From Labrys okinawensis (GTDB lineage Bacteria; Pseudomonadota; Alphaproteobacteria; Rhizobiales; Labraceae): a stretch of DNA of 64,000 nucleotides. Location: NCBI RefSeq assembly GCF_002982075.1, contig NZ_PUEJ01000004.1, forward strand, positions 186,001 through 250,000, read 5' to 3'. The position numbers and the translations under genes are program-made. How positions within the stretch are numbered: position 1 is the stretch's first letter; each line of letters opens with the position of its first letter. Positions 6,339 to 15,513 of the stretch are shown in pieces. Under the pieces are notes generated by a model that was given only the letters and a program-made list of their open reading frames with translations, made no database searches and was not told where the DNA came from.

Positions 6339-9300
6339 TCAACCACCGATGATCAAATCGTTCTGCAACTTGAGCTGCCCCTTGAACAGCATCACCGTCA
6401 GCACGTCGTCGAGCCGCTCCTTGAGCACGGAGCTGGTGGCCGCAAAACCGAACAGGCGGGCGGCCGCCACGATCAAGGCGTCGCGGGGCGCCCCGTAATT
6501 GGCGGCAATTACGGCCAGGAAGGCGGCTTCTATCTCTTCATTGGGCAGCATATCGGGGCGCCGGAGGCCGGCGCTTTCCACCGCGGAGCGATCACGCAAG
6601 ACCACCTGCGTTTCCGGCAGCTTGTAGAACGGGCCGCCGACGATCCTGCCGGTGACGCGGGCGACGTCGATGCCGTCCTGCACCGCTTCGCGCACCCGGT
6701 TGCCGGCCCGTGCCAAGCCGAAGGAATCGCGGATGCGCGCCACGATCTCCTGCTCATGTACCGGCCCCTCGATTTCGACCACATCGAGGACATAAGCCGC
6801 CATGCGGGCCGTCGGCACCTCGTGCAGTTCAGCCGTGCCCGCCACGCGGAGGCGCGCCTCGACATAGGGACGTGCCAGCGCGGATAGTGCGGGCCCTTCC
6901 GCAGGCCTGGGCCCGGCCAGCGGCTCATCAAACGGCGGCGGCCGCGGCTCTTCTTGCATCCCGTCTTCCGGCTCGGTCGGCACGGCGAGTTCCTCGTCCC
7001 GTTTGCGCCAGACAGCCCTGGCGCGTTCGATGGCGGCCTCCACCTTGCCGAGTTCCTCACGGGGACGCAGATACCAGTCCGTCGACCAGATGCGATGGAT
7101 CACCCAGCCCTGCCCTTCCAGCACATGCTGGCGCAGCCTGTCGCGGTCGCGGGCCGAACGCGAGGCATGATACTGCGCACCATCGCATTCGATGCCGAGC
7201 AGGAAGCGTTGAGGGCGGTCGGGGTCCACCACAGCAAGGTCGACGAAGAAGCCGGCACTGCCGATCTGGTGTGCGATCTCATGCCCGCGCGCCCGCAGCT
7301 GGCCGGCGACCTGCTCTTCGAACAGGGAATCGGGCGCCTTGCCGGTTTGGACGGGCGTGCCGAGCCGGCCGGTCTCGGCATAGTCGAGAAACAATTTGAG
7401 CGCCGCAACGCCGCGCGCATTGGCGCGGGAAAGATCGATGTCCTCCCCCCGGATGGAGGAGAACACCTCACAGCGATATTTGGCGCGCGAGATCAGCACG
7501 TTGAGCCGTCTCTCGCCGCCGTCCAGATTGAGCGGGCCGAAGCTCATGGCCAGATAGCCCTCGGCGCTGCGGCCATAGCCCACCGAAATGAAGATGACGT
7601 CGCGCTCGTCGCCCTGGATGTTCTCCAGGTTCTTGACGAAAAAGGGCTCGTTTCCTTCGCGGTTGAAGAACACCTCGGTGGCGGGGCTTTCCCGCCGCAA
7701 CAATTCGAGTTCCTTAAGGATGGCCTGGCGCTGCGCCACCGAGAAGGTGGCCACCCCGAGCGAAAGCGAGGCGCGATGGCGGGCATGCGCCATGATCGCC
7801 TGCGCCACGGCCCGGGCTTCCTCGGCATTGGTACGGCTGTTGCCGCGATCGTAGACGGCCTTGGGGAGATAGCGGAAGATCAGGCCCATCGCCTCGCCAC
7901 CGTCCGCCGTGCCATTGGGAAGGCGGCCGCCGGCATGCGGGCTCGGCACCACCAGCAATCGATTGTCGTAAAACTCACGATTGGACACGGTGATCAGCGA
8001 TTGGTGACGGGAGCGATAGTGCCAGTTGAGCTGGCGATAGGGCATGCCCTTGGCGAGGCAGAGATCGAGGACGCTTTCGGCATCGCTCGCCTTGAAGGTC
8101 TCCTCGTCGGCTTCCTCCTCCGGCACCTCGCCGGTCAGCTTGGCGAAGAAGCGCGTCGGCGGCAATTGGCGCTCGTCGCCCACCACGACGAATTGAGACG
8201 CGCGCGCCACCGCACCGAGAGCATCGACCGGTTCGATCTGTGAGGCCTCGTCGATGACGAGCAGGTCGAAGCTGAGCGCTCCGGGCTTGAGAAACTGGCT
8301 GATGGAGAGCGGGCTCATCATCATCACCGGCTTCAATTGCTGGATGGCCGGGCCGGCCCTGTCGAGCAATTGCCGGATCGGCAGATGGTTGCGTTTCTTG
8401 GCAAACTCGCCATTGAGCACGCCGAGCGGTCCGATGCCGCCGGCCGCGGCCGGACGTTCGCGCAGATGTTTGAGCGCCACGCTCTCGCGCGCCAGGGCGA
8501 TGCGCCCCTTGTCCAGGGAGCGGAATTGCTCGACCGCACGGTTCTGCAATTCACCATCGAAACGCTTGAGATCGGGGTGCCGGGCAAAGAGATCCTCGCG
8601 CAAGGCCTCGTAATAGGCCCGCTCGAAGGTCGCCACCAGGCTGGCGCCCGGGATGCGGCCATCGAGCAAGCCGCCGACGAGTGCACCGAGCCCCGCCTCT
8701 CCAGCCACACGGCAGCGATGGGTGAACGCTATCCAACGGGTGATGCTTTCGAGATTGGCCAGCCAGAGGCGCAGTTGCCGCGCAAGAACCGCTACCTCGA
8801 GGTCGGCGCAATCGGCGATGCCATGACCTCCCTCCAGGTCGTAATCGAGGAAATCACTGAGCGCCTTCAGATCCTCGAACAGGCGCGGAACACTTTGTAC
8901 GATCACCGCGCCCATGGCGCCGAACTCGCGGCCGCCTGGCCGGGCAGCCAGCCGATCCAGAAAATCAGGAGCGAGCGCGGGATGGCGATGATCGCGCCAC
9001 CAGTCGGTGATCGCCTGCAGGCGCGCCCAGTCGGATTTCTCGCCGTCCCAGAGCGCGCCGAAGGCACGTGCACCCAGATCCTTCTGGCTCTCGAAACGCC
9101 GGCGAATCTCCTGCGCGGAAATCATGCCGTCGAGAAGCTGCAGCCGCTTCACGAGATCGCCGGGCATCTCGGTGGCAAGCAGGGCCTTGAACTGGGCCTT
9201 GGCGCTGCAGTAGCGCCCGGAGAAGAAGCGCAGGAAGGATGCGCCATGCGCAGCGAAAGCCTCGCGGACCGGCCGCAGATCCGCCATCCAGGCCTCGGCG

Positions 9301-11105
9301 CGATAGACCTGCGCCATCGTGTCGACGACCTTGCGATAGGCCTTGCCGAGAGCGACAAGCTCGCCGAGAGCGCCGGCATCCTCGCGCCACGCCGGCTGGG
9401 CCAGCAGACGCCGATCGGCATGGGCGGGCAGCGACACCGCCGCACAGGTGGTGCGCCAGACCGCATCGAGATCGCGGATCGTCACCACTTCCAGGGTAAA
9501 ATCGCTGATGACACCGGCTGCCGCCTCCTCCACCGCCTCCAGATCCGCCTCGACGCTGCGCATCAGGCCGGCGAGCCGTTCGAGTTCGGCGGGATCGATG
9601 GCATCGCGCCTGACCCCGCGCCAGATGCTGGCGGCGGGATCGCCGACCGTGGCGAGGCGTTCGGCGAGTTCGGCCATCAGCTCCTTGTTGGCGCGCGCCT
9701 GCTCGGCGTCCCATCGGCTGGCGCCATCGACGGCAAAGCCGGGCAGGCCGCCAGCCTCGCGCAAGGCGACGAGCTGGCCGAGCAACCGGTAAGGCGTGAG
9801 GCCGCTCGGCCTCATCGGCTCATGCAACAGGGTGGCGTGGCGGTTGAGCCCGTCCTGGACGTCGGCCAGGCGTTGGGTGACGCCCGCATCCTGCACCGGC
9901 ACCTTCTGGGTTAGTTCACGCGTTCGGCGCAGTTCCTCCAGGAGCAGGCGCTTATTGGCCTTGGTCGAGTGCAGTTCGAGCGTCATCGGCCCGAGCCCGA
10001 TCTGGCGCAACCGCCGATGCACCACGTCGAGGGCCGCCATCTTCTCGGCTGCGAACAGCACCTTCCTGCCCTGCAGGGCGGCGCCAGCAATGATGTTGGC
10101 AATGGTCTGGCTCTTGCCGGTGCCCGGCGGGCCCTTGATCACTAGGTGGCGACCGCGCAAGACCTCTTCGATGGCGATCGCCTGTGATGAATCGGCGTCC
10201 AGCACATGGTTGAGCGCCGGCGGCGGAATGACCGGATCGATCGGCTGGCCATCGGGAACGATCGGCTCATGGGCCTCGAAACCTTCTCCCAGCAAAGCCG
10301 CCACCGGCCCATGTTCATGGATGGCGCTGCCTTGGGGCCAGTTGTCGGGATCGAGATCGCGATACATCAGGAATTTGGCGAAGGAGAAGAAGCCGAGCAC
10401 CATCGCATCCGGCAACACCTCCCAGCGCGCCTTGCCCGAGACGGTCCTGGCGATCCCGGCGACATAGGCGGGAATGTCGACCTCGTCCTCGTCGGGCAAA
10501 TCGTCGATCACCATGCCGAAATCGCCGCGCAGCTTGGCCTGGATCGACAGATTGGGCGAGGCCGGTTCACCCCGTGTGCGCAGGCTGAAGCGCTCGGCGG
10601 CGCTGGAGCGCTCGAGACGCACCGGCAGCAGCACCAGCGGAGCGTGGCGGGCAATGTCGGATTTGTCGTCCTCGTACCAGCGCAGCAGGCCGAAGGCGAG
10701 ATAGAGGATGTTGACGCCCTGCTCTTCCTCGATGGTACGGGCATCGTACCAGATGTCGAACAGGCGCTTCTGCAGGGCCTCGGCGGCCAGGCGGGTCTGC
10801 AGCCGGTTGGGGGCCGGCGCTTCGCGGCTCGGTGCGGCTTCCAGCGGTGCCGGTGCCGAAGGGGCCGCGCCTTCGATGGCCAGCTCTTCCTGTACGGTCT
10901 CCTGCGGCTCCTGTCCGGGCAGGAAGGTCAGTGCCTTGCCAGCCGCCAGCAGATCATAGGTTTCGGCCGCCTTGGCCTCGATGATCTCGATGGTGCGCAC
11001 ACCCTTGGTGCGCATCGGCAGGTCGATCAGCCGATTGCGCAGGCCGAGATCGAGCAAAGCCTGCCGCTGTTCCAGCAGACGCTTGCGCACCGGATTGTCA
11101 GGCAT
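6339..11105 (-). CDS. DUF4011 / SF1 helicase / REase_MTES_1575 / DUF3320 protein
   Basis: A very large protein, 1588 residues from the ATG at 11105 (GGAGGGG precedes it by 9-10 bases). The N-terminus (KRLLEQRQALLDLGLRNRLI) is the DUF4011 domain. A superfamily 1 helicase core follows: Walker A GPPGTGKSQT near residue 325, Walker B LLVIDEASQIEP near 950, the late motifs NIQGDERDVIFISVGYG and LNVLISRAK. Next comes a PD-(D/E)XK nuclease-like domain with IECDGAQYH near 1305 and the family hallmark VIHRIWSTDWYLRPREEL. A DUF3320 region lies near 1430-1480. About 600 residues separate helicase motifs I and II, as in Upf1-like members. Architectures like this have been linked to anti-invader or DNA-processing roles, but no function is proven for this protein. 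It stands alone with no methylase or obvious partner beside it. Confidence 0.88.
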   Translation of the reverse strand: MPDNPVRKRLLEQRQALLDLGLRNRLIDLPMRTKGVRTIEIIEAKAAETYDLLAAGKALTFLPGQEPQETVQEELAIEGAAPSAPAPLEAAPSREAPAPNRLQTRLAAEALQKRLFDIWYDARTIEEEQGVNILYLAFGLLRWYEDDKSDIARHAPLVLLPVRLERSSAAERFSLRTRGEPASPNLSIQAKLRGDFGMVIDDLPDEDEVDIPAYVAGIARTVSGKARWEVLPDAMVLGFFSFAKFLMYRDLDPDNWPQGSAIHEHGPVAALLGEGFEAHEPIVPDGQPIDPVIPPPALNHVLDADSSQAIAIEEVLRGRHLVIKGPPGTGKSQTIANIIAGAALQGRKVLFAAEKMAALDVVHRRLRQIGLGPMTLELHSTKANKRLLLEELRRTRELTQKVPVQDAGVTQRLADVQDGLNRHATLLHEPMRPSGLTPYRLLGQLVALREAGGLPGFAVDGASRWDAEQARANKELMAELAERLATVGDPAASIWRGVRRDAIDPAELERLAGLMRSVEADLEAVEEAAAGVISDFTLEVVTIRDLDAVWRTTCAAVSLPAHADRRLLAQPAWREDAGALGELVALGKAYRKVVDTMAQVYRAEAWMADLRPVREAFAAHGASFLRFFSGRYCSAKAQFKALLATEMPGDLVKRLQLLDGMISAQEIRRRFESQKDLGARAFGALWDGEKSDWARLQAITDWWRDHRHPALAPDFLDRLAARPGGREFGAMGAVIVQSVPRLFEDLKALSDFLDYDLEGGHGIADCADLEVAVLARQLRLWLANLESITRWIAFTHRCRVAGEAGLGALVGGLLDGRIPGASLVATFERAYYEALREDLFARHPDLKRFDGELQNRAVEQFRSLDKGRIALARESVALKHLRERPAAAGGIGPLGVLNGEFAKKRNHLPIRQLLDRAGPAIQQLKPVMMMSPLSISQFLKPGALSFDLLVIDEASQIEPVDALGAVARASQFVVVGDERQLPPTRFFAKLTGEVPEEEADEETFKASDAESVLDLCLAKGMPYRQLNWHYRSRHQSLITVSNREFYDNRLLVVPSPHAGGRLPNGTADGGEAMGLIFRYLPKAVYDRGNSRTNAEEARAVAQAIMAHARHRASLSLGVATFSVAQRQAILKELELLRRESPATEVFFNREGNEPFFVKNLENIQGDERDVIFISVGYGRSAEGYLAMSFGPLNLDGGERRLNVLISRAKYRCEVFSSIRGEDIDLSRANARGVAALKLFLDYAETGRLGTPVQTGKAPDSLFEEQVAGQLRARGHEIAHQIGSAGFFVDLAVVDPDRPQRFLLGIECDGAQYHASRSARDRDRLRQHVLEGQGWVIHRIWSTDWYLRPREELGKVEAAIERARAVWRKRDEELAVPTEPEDGMQEEPRPPPFDEPLAGPRPAEGPALSALARPYVEARLRVAGTAELHEVPTARMAAYVLDVVEIEGPVHEQEIVARIRDSFGLARAGNRVREAVQDGIDVARVTGRIVGGPFYKLPETQVVLRDRSAVESAGLRRPDMLPNEEIEAAFLAVIAANYGAPRDALIVAAARLFGFAATSSVLKERLDDVLTVMLFKGQLKLQNDLIIGG

Positions 11106-11252
11106 CGATTCGAACCCCTCCGCGGAAACTCTATACTGGCGGGGGTCGCGTTTTCCAGCGTGACACCGCTGGCCGGCGCAAAATACCTCACCATATGGAA
11201 AACGGCGCAGCACCGGGGTGCCGCGCCGATTCCGAGCCTGTGTGCCGGAGGA

Positions 11253-13037
11253 TCAGGACGGAATATTGTCGAGATCGCGATCCTTGGTTTCCGGCACGAA
11301 CAGCATGCCGATCACGAAGGTCACCGCCGCAACCACGATCGGATACCACAGGCCGTAATAGAGATCGCCGCTGGCCGCTACCATGGCGAAGATCACGAAG
11401 GGCACCAGGCCGCCGAACCAGCCATTGCCGATGTGATAGGGCAAGGACATGCCGGTATAGCGGATACGGGTGGGATAGAGCTCCACCAGGGCAGCCGCCA
11501 TCGGGCCATAGACCAATGTGACGAGGACGATCAGCACGATCAGCATCACCACCAGCATGGGCTTGTTGATCGCGGACGGATCGGCCGGCGCCATCGCATA
11601 GGTGGTGGCGGTCTTGTCGGTACCGTCAGGGTTCTTGACGACGGCGCCGCTGGCATCCTTCACGGGCGCCTGCTTTTCGGCCACCGGATATTCGTGATCC
11701 TTCAAGGCCTTGTAGAGCGCCGTGGTGAACTCCGCCTTCTTGGCCTTGGCGGTTGCGGCGTCGAGACCCGTCGCGACATAGGACGGGATCACGGTATTGC
11801 CGATCTTCACCGATGCCGGCGTTCCCGGCGCGGCGACTTCATTGGTGTAGGACACCGAACTCGAGGCCAGGAAATTCTTGGCCACATCGCAGGACGAGGT
11901 GAATTTGGCCGTCCCGATCGGGTCGAACTGGACCGAGCAGTCGGCCGGATCGGCGATGACGGAAACCGCCGATTTGGAGAGCGCCGCTTCGAGGGCCGGA
12001 TTGGCATAGTGTGTGATGGCCTTGAAGATCGGCTGGTAGAACACCGCCGCTAGGAGGAAGCCCAAGAGCATGATCCATTTGCGGCCGATCTTGTCGGAGA
12101 GCCATCCGAAGAACACGTAGAGCGGCAGGCTGATCGCCAAGGCGACGCCCAGCAGAAGCGAAGCGGTGGTGAGATCCACGCGCAGGGTCTTGGTCAAATA
12201 GAGCAGGGCGTAGAACTGCCCGGAATACCAGACGACGGCCTCGCCGGCGACCATGCCGAACAGAGCGATCAGGCCGATCTTGAGATTGGACCATTTCAGG
12301 AAGGCCTCGCTCAAGGGCGCCTTGGAGGTCGCTCCCTCCTCCTTCATCTTCACGAAGGACGGGCTTTCGGCGAGCTGCATGCGGATCCAGACCGAGATCA
12401 GCAGGAGGATGATCGAGATCCAGAACGGAATGCGCCAGCCCCAGTCGCTGAAGGCGGCATCGCTCATATATTGCCGGATCAAGAGAATGATGATCAGCGA
12501 GAGCAAGAGACCACCGGTCGCCGTCGCCTGGATCCAGCCGGTATAAAGGCCGCGCTTGCCGGTCGGCGCATGCTCGGCCACATAGGTCGCGGCGCCGCCA
12601 TATTCGCCGCCGAGAGCCAGGCCCTGCACGATGCGCAGCCCGATCAGGATGGTGGGCGCGATGGCGCCGACGCCGAGATTTTGCTCACACCAGGCATAGC
12701 TGGGCAACAGGCCGACCAGGAAGGTCGAGGCGCCCATCAGCGTGATGGTGACCAGGAAGGTGTATTTGCGCCCGACAAGATCGCCCACGCGGCCGAAGAC
12801 GAGAGCCCCGAAAGGCCGGACGATGAAGCCCGCCGCCCAGGCCAGCAGGGTGGCGAGGAAACTTGCGGTCTCGCTGAGCGAAGAAAAGAAATGGGCGGCG
12901 ATATAGGTCGCCAATGAACCATAAATAAAGAAATCATACCATTCGAAAGCCGTGCCCAGAGAAGAGGCGAAGATAACCTTCTTGTCTTCCCTGCTCATCG
13001 GAGCCGAAGGGCCCGCACTTACCGTACTGACTGACAT
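11253..13037 (-). CDS. MFS transporter, metabolite:H+ symporter (MHS) family, with large periplasmic insertion
   Basis: A 594-residue carrier. The start (ATG 13037, with GGGGGAGA 7 bases upstream) is followed by the MHS signature ASSLGTAFEWYDFFIYGSLA, the TM2-3 loop GRVGDLVGRKYTF, and GLRIVQGLALGGEYGGAATY, all characteristic of proton-coupled carboxylate or betaine symporters of the ShiA/ProP/KgtP type. Twelve spans are predicted. Residues about 340-488, between TM9 (KWIMLLGFLLAAVFYQPIF) and TM10 (MLVVMLIVLIVLVTLVYG), form a ~150-residue soluble insertion on the periplasmic side, rich in Ala/Lys/Thr with two cysteines. Most MHS carriers are 420-560 residues and lack so large a loop. Substrate unknown. 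Confidence 0.88.
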   Translation of the reverse strand: MSVSTVSAGPSAPMSREDKKVIFASSLGTAFEWYDFFIYGSLATYIAAHFFSSLSETASFLATLLAWAAGFIVRPFGALVFGRVGDLVGRKYTFLVTITLMGASTFLVGLLPSYAWCEQNLGVGAIAPTILIGLRIVQGLALGGEYGGAATYVAEHAPTGKRGLYTGWIQATATGGLLLSLIIILLIRQYMSDAAFSDWGWRIPFWISIILLLISVWIRMQLAESPSFVKMKEEGATSKAPLSEAFLKWSNLKIGLIALFGMVAGEAVVWYSGQFYALLYLTKTLRVDLTTASLLLGVALAISLPLYVFFGWLSDKIGRKWIMLLGFLLAAVFYQPIFKAITHYANPALEAALSKSAVSVIADPADCSVQFDPIGTAKFTSSCDVAKNFLASSSVSYTNEVAAPGTPASVKIGNTVIPSYVATGLDAATAKAKKAEFTTALYKALKDHEYPVAEKQAPVKDASGAVVKNPDGTDKTATTYAMAPADPSAINKPMLVVMLIVLIVLVTLVYGPMAAALVELYPTRIRYTGMSLPYHIGNGWFGGLVPFVIFAMVAASGDLYYGLWYPIVVAAVTFVIGMLFVPETKDRDLDNIPS

Positions 13038-13487
13038 CGATGCTCTCCCCCGCCGGCCGGGCACAGCCCAGCGCACCCCGTGCCGGATGTCGTGTTTCCT
13101 CATCGGCCGTTGACCGGTCCGTTGTCGGCTGTCATGCCGGTGGACGATGCCTGAGATGCAGGATTCCCCAGACGATCGTCGCTCTGTTCAATCAAGTTTC
13201 AGCACGTGCCGGCGACTCTGTCCGGAAAAACCACGGGCCCGAATTCGAACGGTTTCATAGATACTTGGCAGCGTCAAATCGTGATTGGAGTTATACTTAG
13301 CGACGTTGAGGTGTTCAGCTTCATGGGGCAGGCATCGGGTTCGCCTTTCGCCTGCCATATGGAGGAGAGGCAGAGGCCCCGGTGCCATCGCGTGTTACCG
13401 GCATGACTGTCGCAGGCGCTCGGAGTGCCGTATGATAGACCGCAACCCCCGGTTGAGACTTTTTCCGATATCGTAAGGAAGCCCGTT
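13038..13487. other. Divergent intergenic region between MFS and LivJ-caspase genes
   Basis: 450 bases with no convincing gene. It must hold promoters for both neighbours. A -10-like TATGAT lies at 13431-13436, 51 bases before the fusion gene, without a clear -35. A purine-rich TATGGAGGAGAGGCAG at about 13358-13373 looks like a ribosome binding site but leads into no good frame. Confidence 0.4.
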
Positions 13488-15464
13488 ATGCGGATGGCCT
13501 GGTTGACCTGCCTGCTCCTCGCAGCCGGCCTTTCGATCGGAACGCCGGCCGCGGCCCAGATCAAGCTCGGCGTTGCCGGCCCCATGACCGGGCCGAATGC
13601 CGTCTTCGGCGAGCAGATGCGAAAGGGCGCCGAGGCGGCCGTGGCGGCCATCAATGCCAGGGGCGGCATTGCAGGCCAGCAGGTCGAGATCGTCATCGCC
13701 GATGACGTTTCAGACCCGAAGCAAGGCGTGGCGGCCGCCAACAAGCTTGCATCCCAGGGCGTCAAGCTGGTGGTGGGTCATTTCAATTCGGGCGTCACCA
13801 TTCCGGCCTCCGAGATCTACGCCGAGCGCGGCATGATCATGATCTCTCCTTCCGCCACCAACCCCAAGGTGACCGAGCGCGGCTTGTGGAACGTCTTCCG
13901 CGTCACCGGCCGTGACGACCGTCAGGGCGGGGTCTGGGCCGACTATGCCGCCAAGAACTTCAAAGGCAAGCGAGTAGCCATCCTCAACGACAAGACCATC
14001 TATGGCCAAGCGCTGGCAAATAGTGCCCGCGATGCCTTCGCGCGGGCGGGGTTCAAGCCGGTGCTGGAGGCTGGCGTCGACGTCGGCGAGAAGGACTATT
14101 CCGCCATCGTCGATCGGCTGGGCAAGGCGCGGGCCGACCTTCTGCTCTGGGGTGGCCTCTATACCGAGGCGGCGCTCATTCTCAGGCAGCTGCGCGAACG
14201 GGGCCTCAACACCGTGCTGTTTTCCGGCGACGGCCTGATCGGCAGCGAGTTTCCCGCCATCGGCGGCGATGCCGTGATCGGCACACTGATGACCTTTCCC
14301 CCGCCGCCCAGCCGGAACCCCGCGGCCGCCGACGTCCTCCGTACCGCGCCGGGCCTCGTGGACGGCTACACCCTCTACGCCTATGCCGCGGTACAGGTTT
14401 TCCAGCAGGCTGCTGCCCAGGCCGGGACGCCCGAACCACGGCGCATGGCGGCGGTGATGCACGCCAGCGCCCCCTTCCACACGGTGCTCGGCGACATCGC
14501 CTTCGACGCCAAGGGTGACCGTACCACGCCCGATCTGATCGTCTATCGCTGGCAGAAGGGCAGCGACGGCACCATCACCTACGAGCCGGTCGAACCGCAG
14601 ACCCCGATCGCTGCGGCCGGCACCCCGCCGGACAATGCCGCTGACGAGATCGAAACGGCCCAGGATACGCCAAAGCCCGCGCCCGCCGTCGAGACGGCTC
14701 CCCTTGCCGAGACCGTCCCCGTCGCCAAGGCAGCCCCCGTCGTCGACACGCCCGCAGATGCGCCTCGCCGCGTCGCACTGGTCATCGGCAATTCGGCCTA
14801 TCGTTCGGTGTCCCGGCTCCCGAATACCCTGCGCGATGCCGATCTCATCGGGCAGGCTTTGCGCCAGACGGGTGTGGACGACGTCACGGTTGCGCATGAT
14901 CTCGATCGCGCCGACATGATCGCCGCTCTCAAAGCCTTTGCGCGCAAGGCCGACCAGTCGGACTGGGCCGTCATCTATTATGCCGGGCACGGCATCGAGG
15001 TGGACAACAGGAACTACCTGATCCCGCTGGACGCCGTGCTCGAATCCGATCGCGACGTTCCCGACGAGACCATTGCGCTCGATCGGGTGATGAGCACGCT
15101 CGACGGCGCACGCAAGCTCAAGCTCGTGGTGCTCGATGCCTGCCGCAACAATCCCTTCGTCGCGCAGATGAAGCTGAGCGTCGCGAGCCGTTCGATCGAT
15201 CGCGGCCTTTCGCGTGTGGAGCCGGCCGGCGCCACCCTGGTCGTCTATTCGGCCAAGGAAGGCACCACGGCCGCCGATGGAGATCAGGCCAACAGCCCCT
15301 TCGCCCTCTCCCTCGCCAGGCGCCTGGTCGAGCCGGGCGTCGAGATCAACAAGATCTTCCGCTTCGTGCGCCAGGACGTGCTCGACGTCACCGGCAACCG
15401 GCAGGAACCCTATGTCTACGGCTCGCTGCCGCCCACGGATTTCTTTTTCGTCTCACCGCAATGA
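13488..15464 (+). CDS. Exported LivJ-type ligand-binding domain fused to caspase-like (C14) peptidase
   Basis: 658 residues. A Sec signal peptide (MRMAWLTCLLLAAGLSIGTP, cleavage after AAA near 22-23) is followed by a full-length Peripla_BP_6 domain of the branched-chain amino acid (LivJ/LivK) class, residues ~24-365: IKLGVAGPMTGPNAVFGEQM, then IVIADDVSDPKQGVAAANKL and VVGHFNSGVTIPASEIYAER. A Pro/Ala/Glu-rich linker (~366-425) leads to a caspase-fold domain beginning RVALVIGNSAY (from about 427). The catalytic dyad is visible: H501 in YYAGHGIE and C552 in LDACRNNPF, with Asp two residues before the Cys as in metacaspases. AAGGAAG lies 6 bases before the ATG. No liv permease or ATPase genes are adjacent, so a sensor-protease role in the periplasm is more likely than transport; that is inference. 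Confidence 0.92.
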   Translation: MRMAWLTCLLLAAGLSIGTPAAAQIKLGVAGPMTGPNAVFGEQMRKGAEAAVAAINARGGIAGQQVEIVIADDVSDPKQGVAAANKLASQGVKLVVGHFNSGVTIPASEIYAERGMIMISPSATNPKVTERGLWNVFRVTGRDDRQGGVWADYAAKNFKGKRVAILNDKTIYGQALANSARDAFARAGFKPVLEAGVDVGEKDYSAIVDRLGKARADLLLWGGLYTEAALILRQLRERGLNTVLFSGDGLIGSEFPAIGGDAVIGTLMTFPPPPSRNPAAADVLRTAPGLVDGYTLYAYAAVQVFQQAAAQAGTPEPRRMAAVMHASAPFHTVLGDIAFDAKGDRTTPDLIVYRWQKGSDGTITYEPVEPQTPIAAAGTPPDNAADEIETAQDTPKPAPAVETAPLAETVPVAKAAPVVDTPADAPRRVALVIGNSAYRSVSRLPNTLRDADLIGQALRQTGVDDVTVAHDLDRADMIAALKAFARKADQSDWAVIYYAGHGIEVDNRNYLIPLDAVLESDRDVPDETIALDRVMSTLDGARKLKLVVLDACRNNPFVAQMKLSVASRSIDRGLSRVEPAGATLVVYSAKEGTTAADGDQANSPFALSLARRLVEPGVEINKIFRFVRQDVLDVTGNRQEPYVYGSLPPTDFFFVSPQ

Positions 15465-15513
15465 CGAGGCTCGTTCGCCGGCTTAGCCGGGGTCGCCATT
15501 CCGGCGCAACCTA

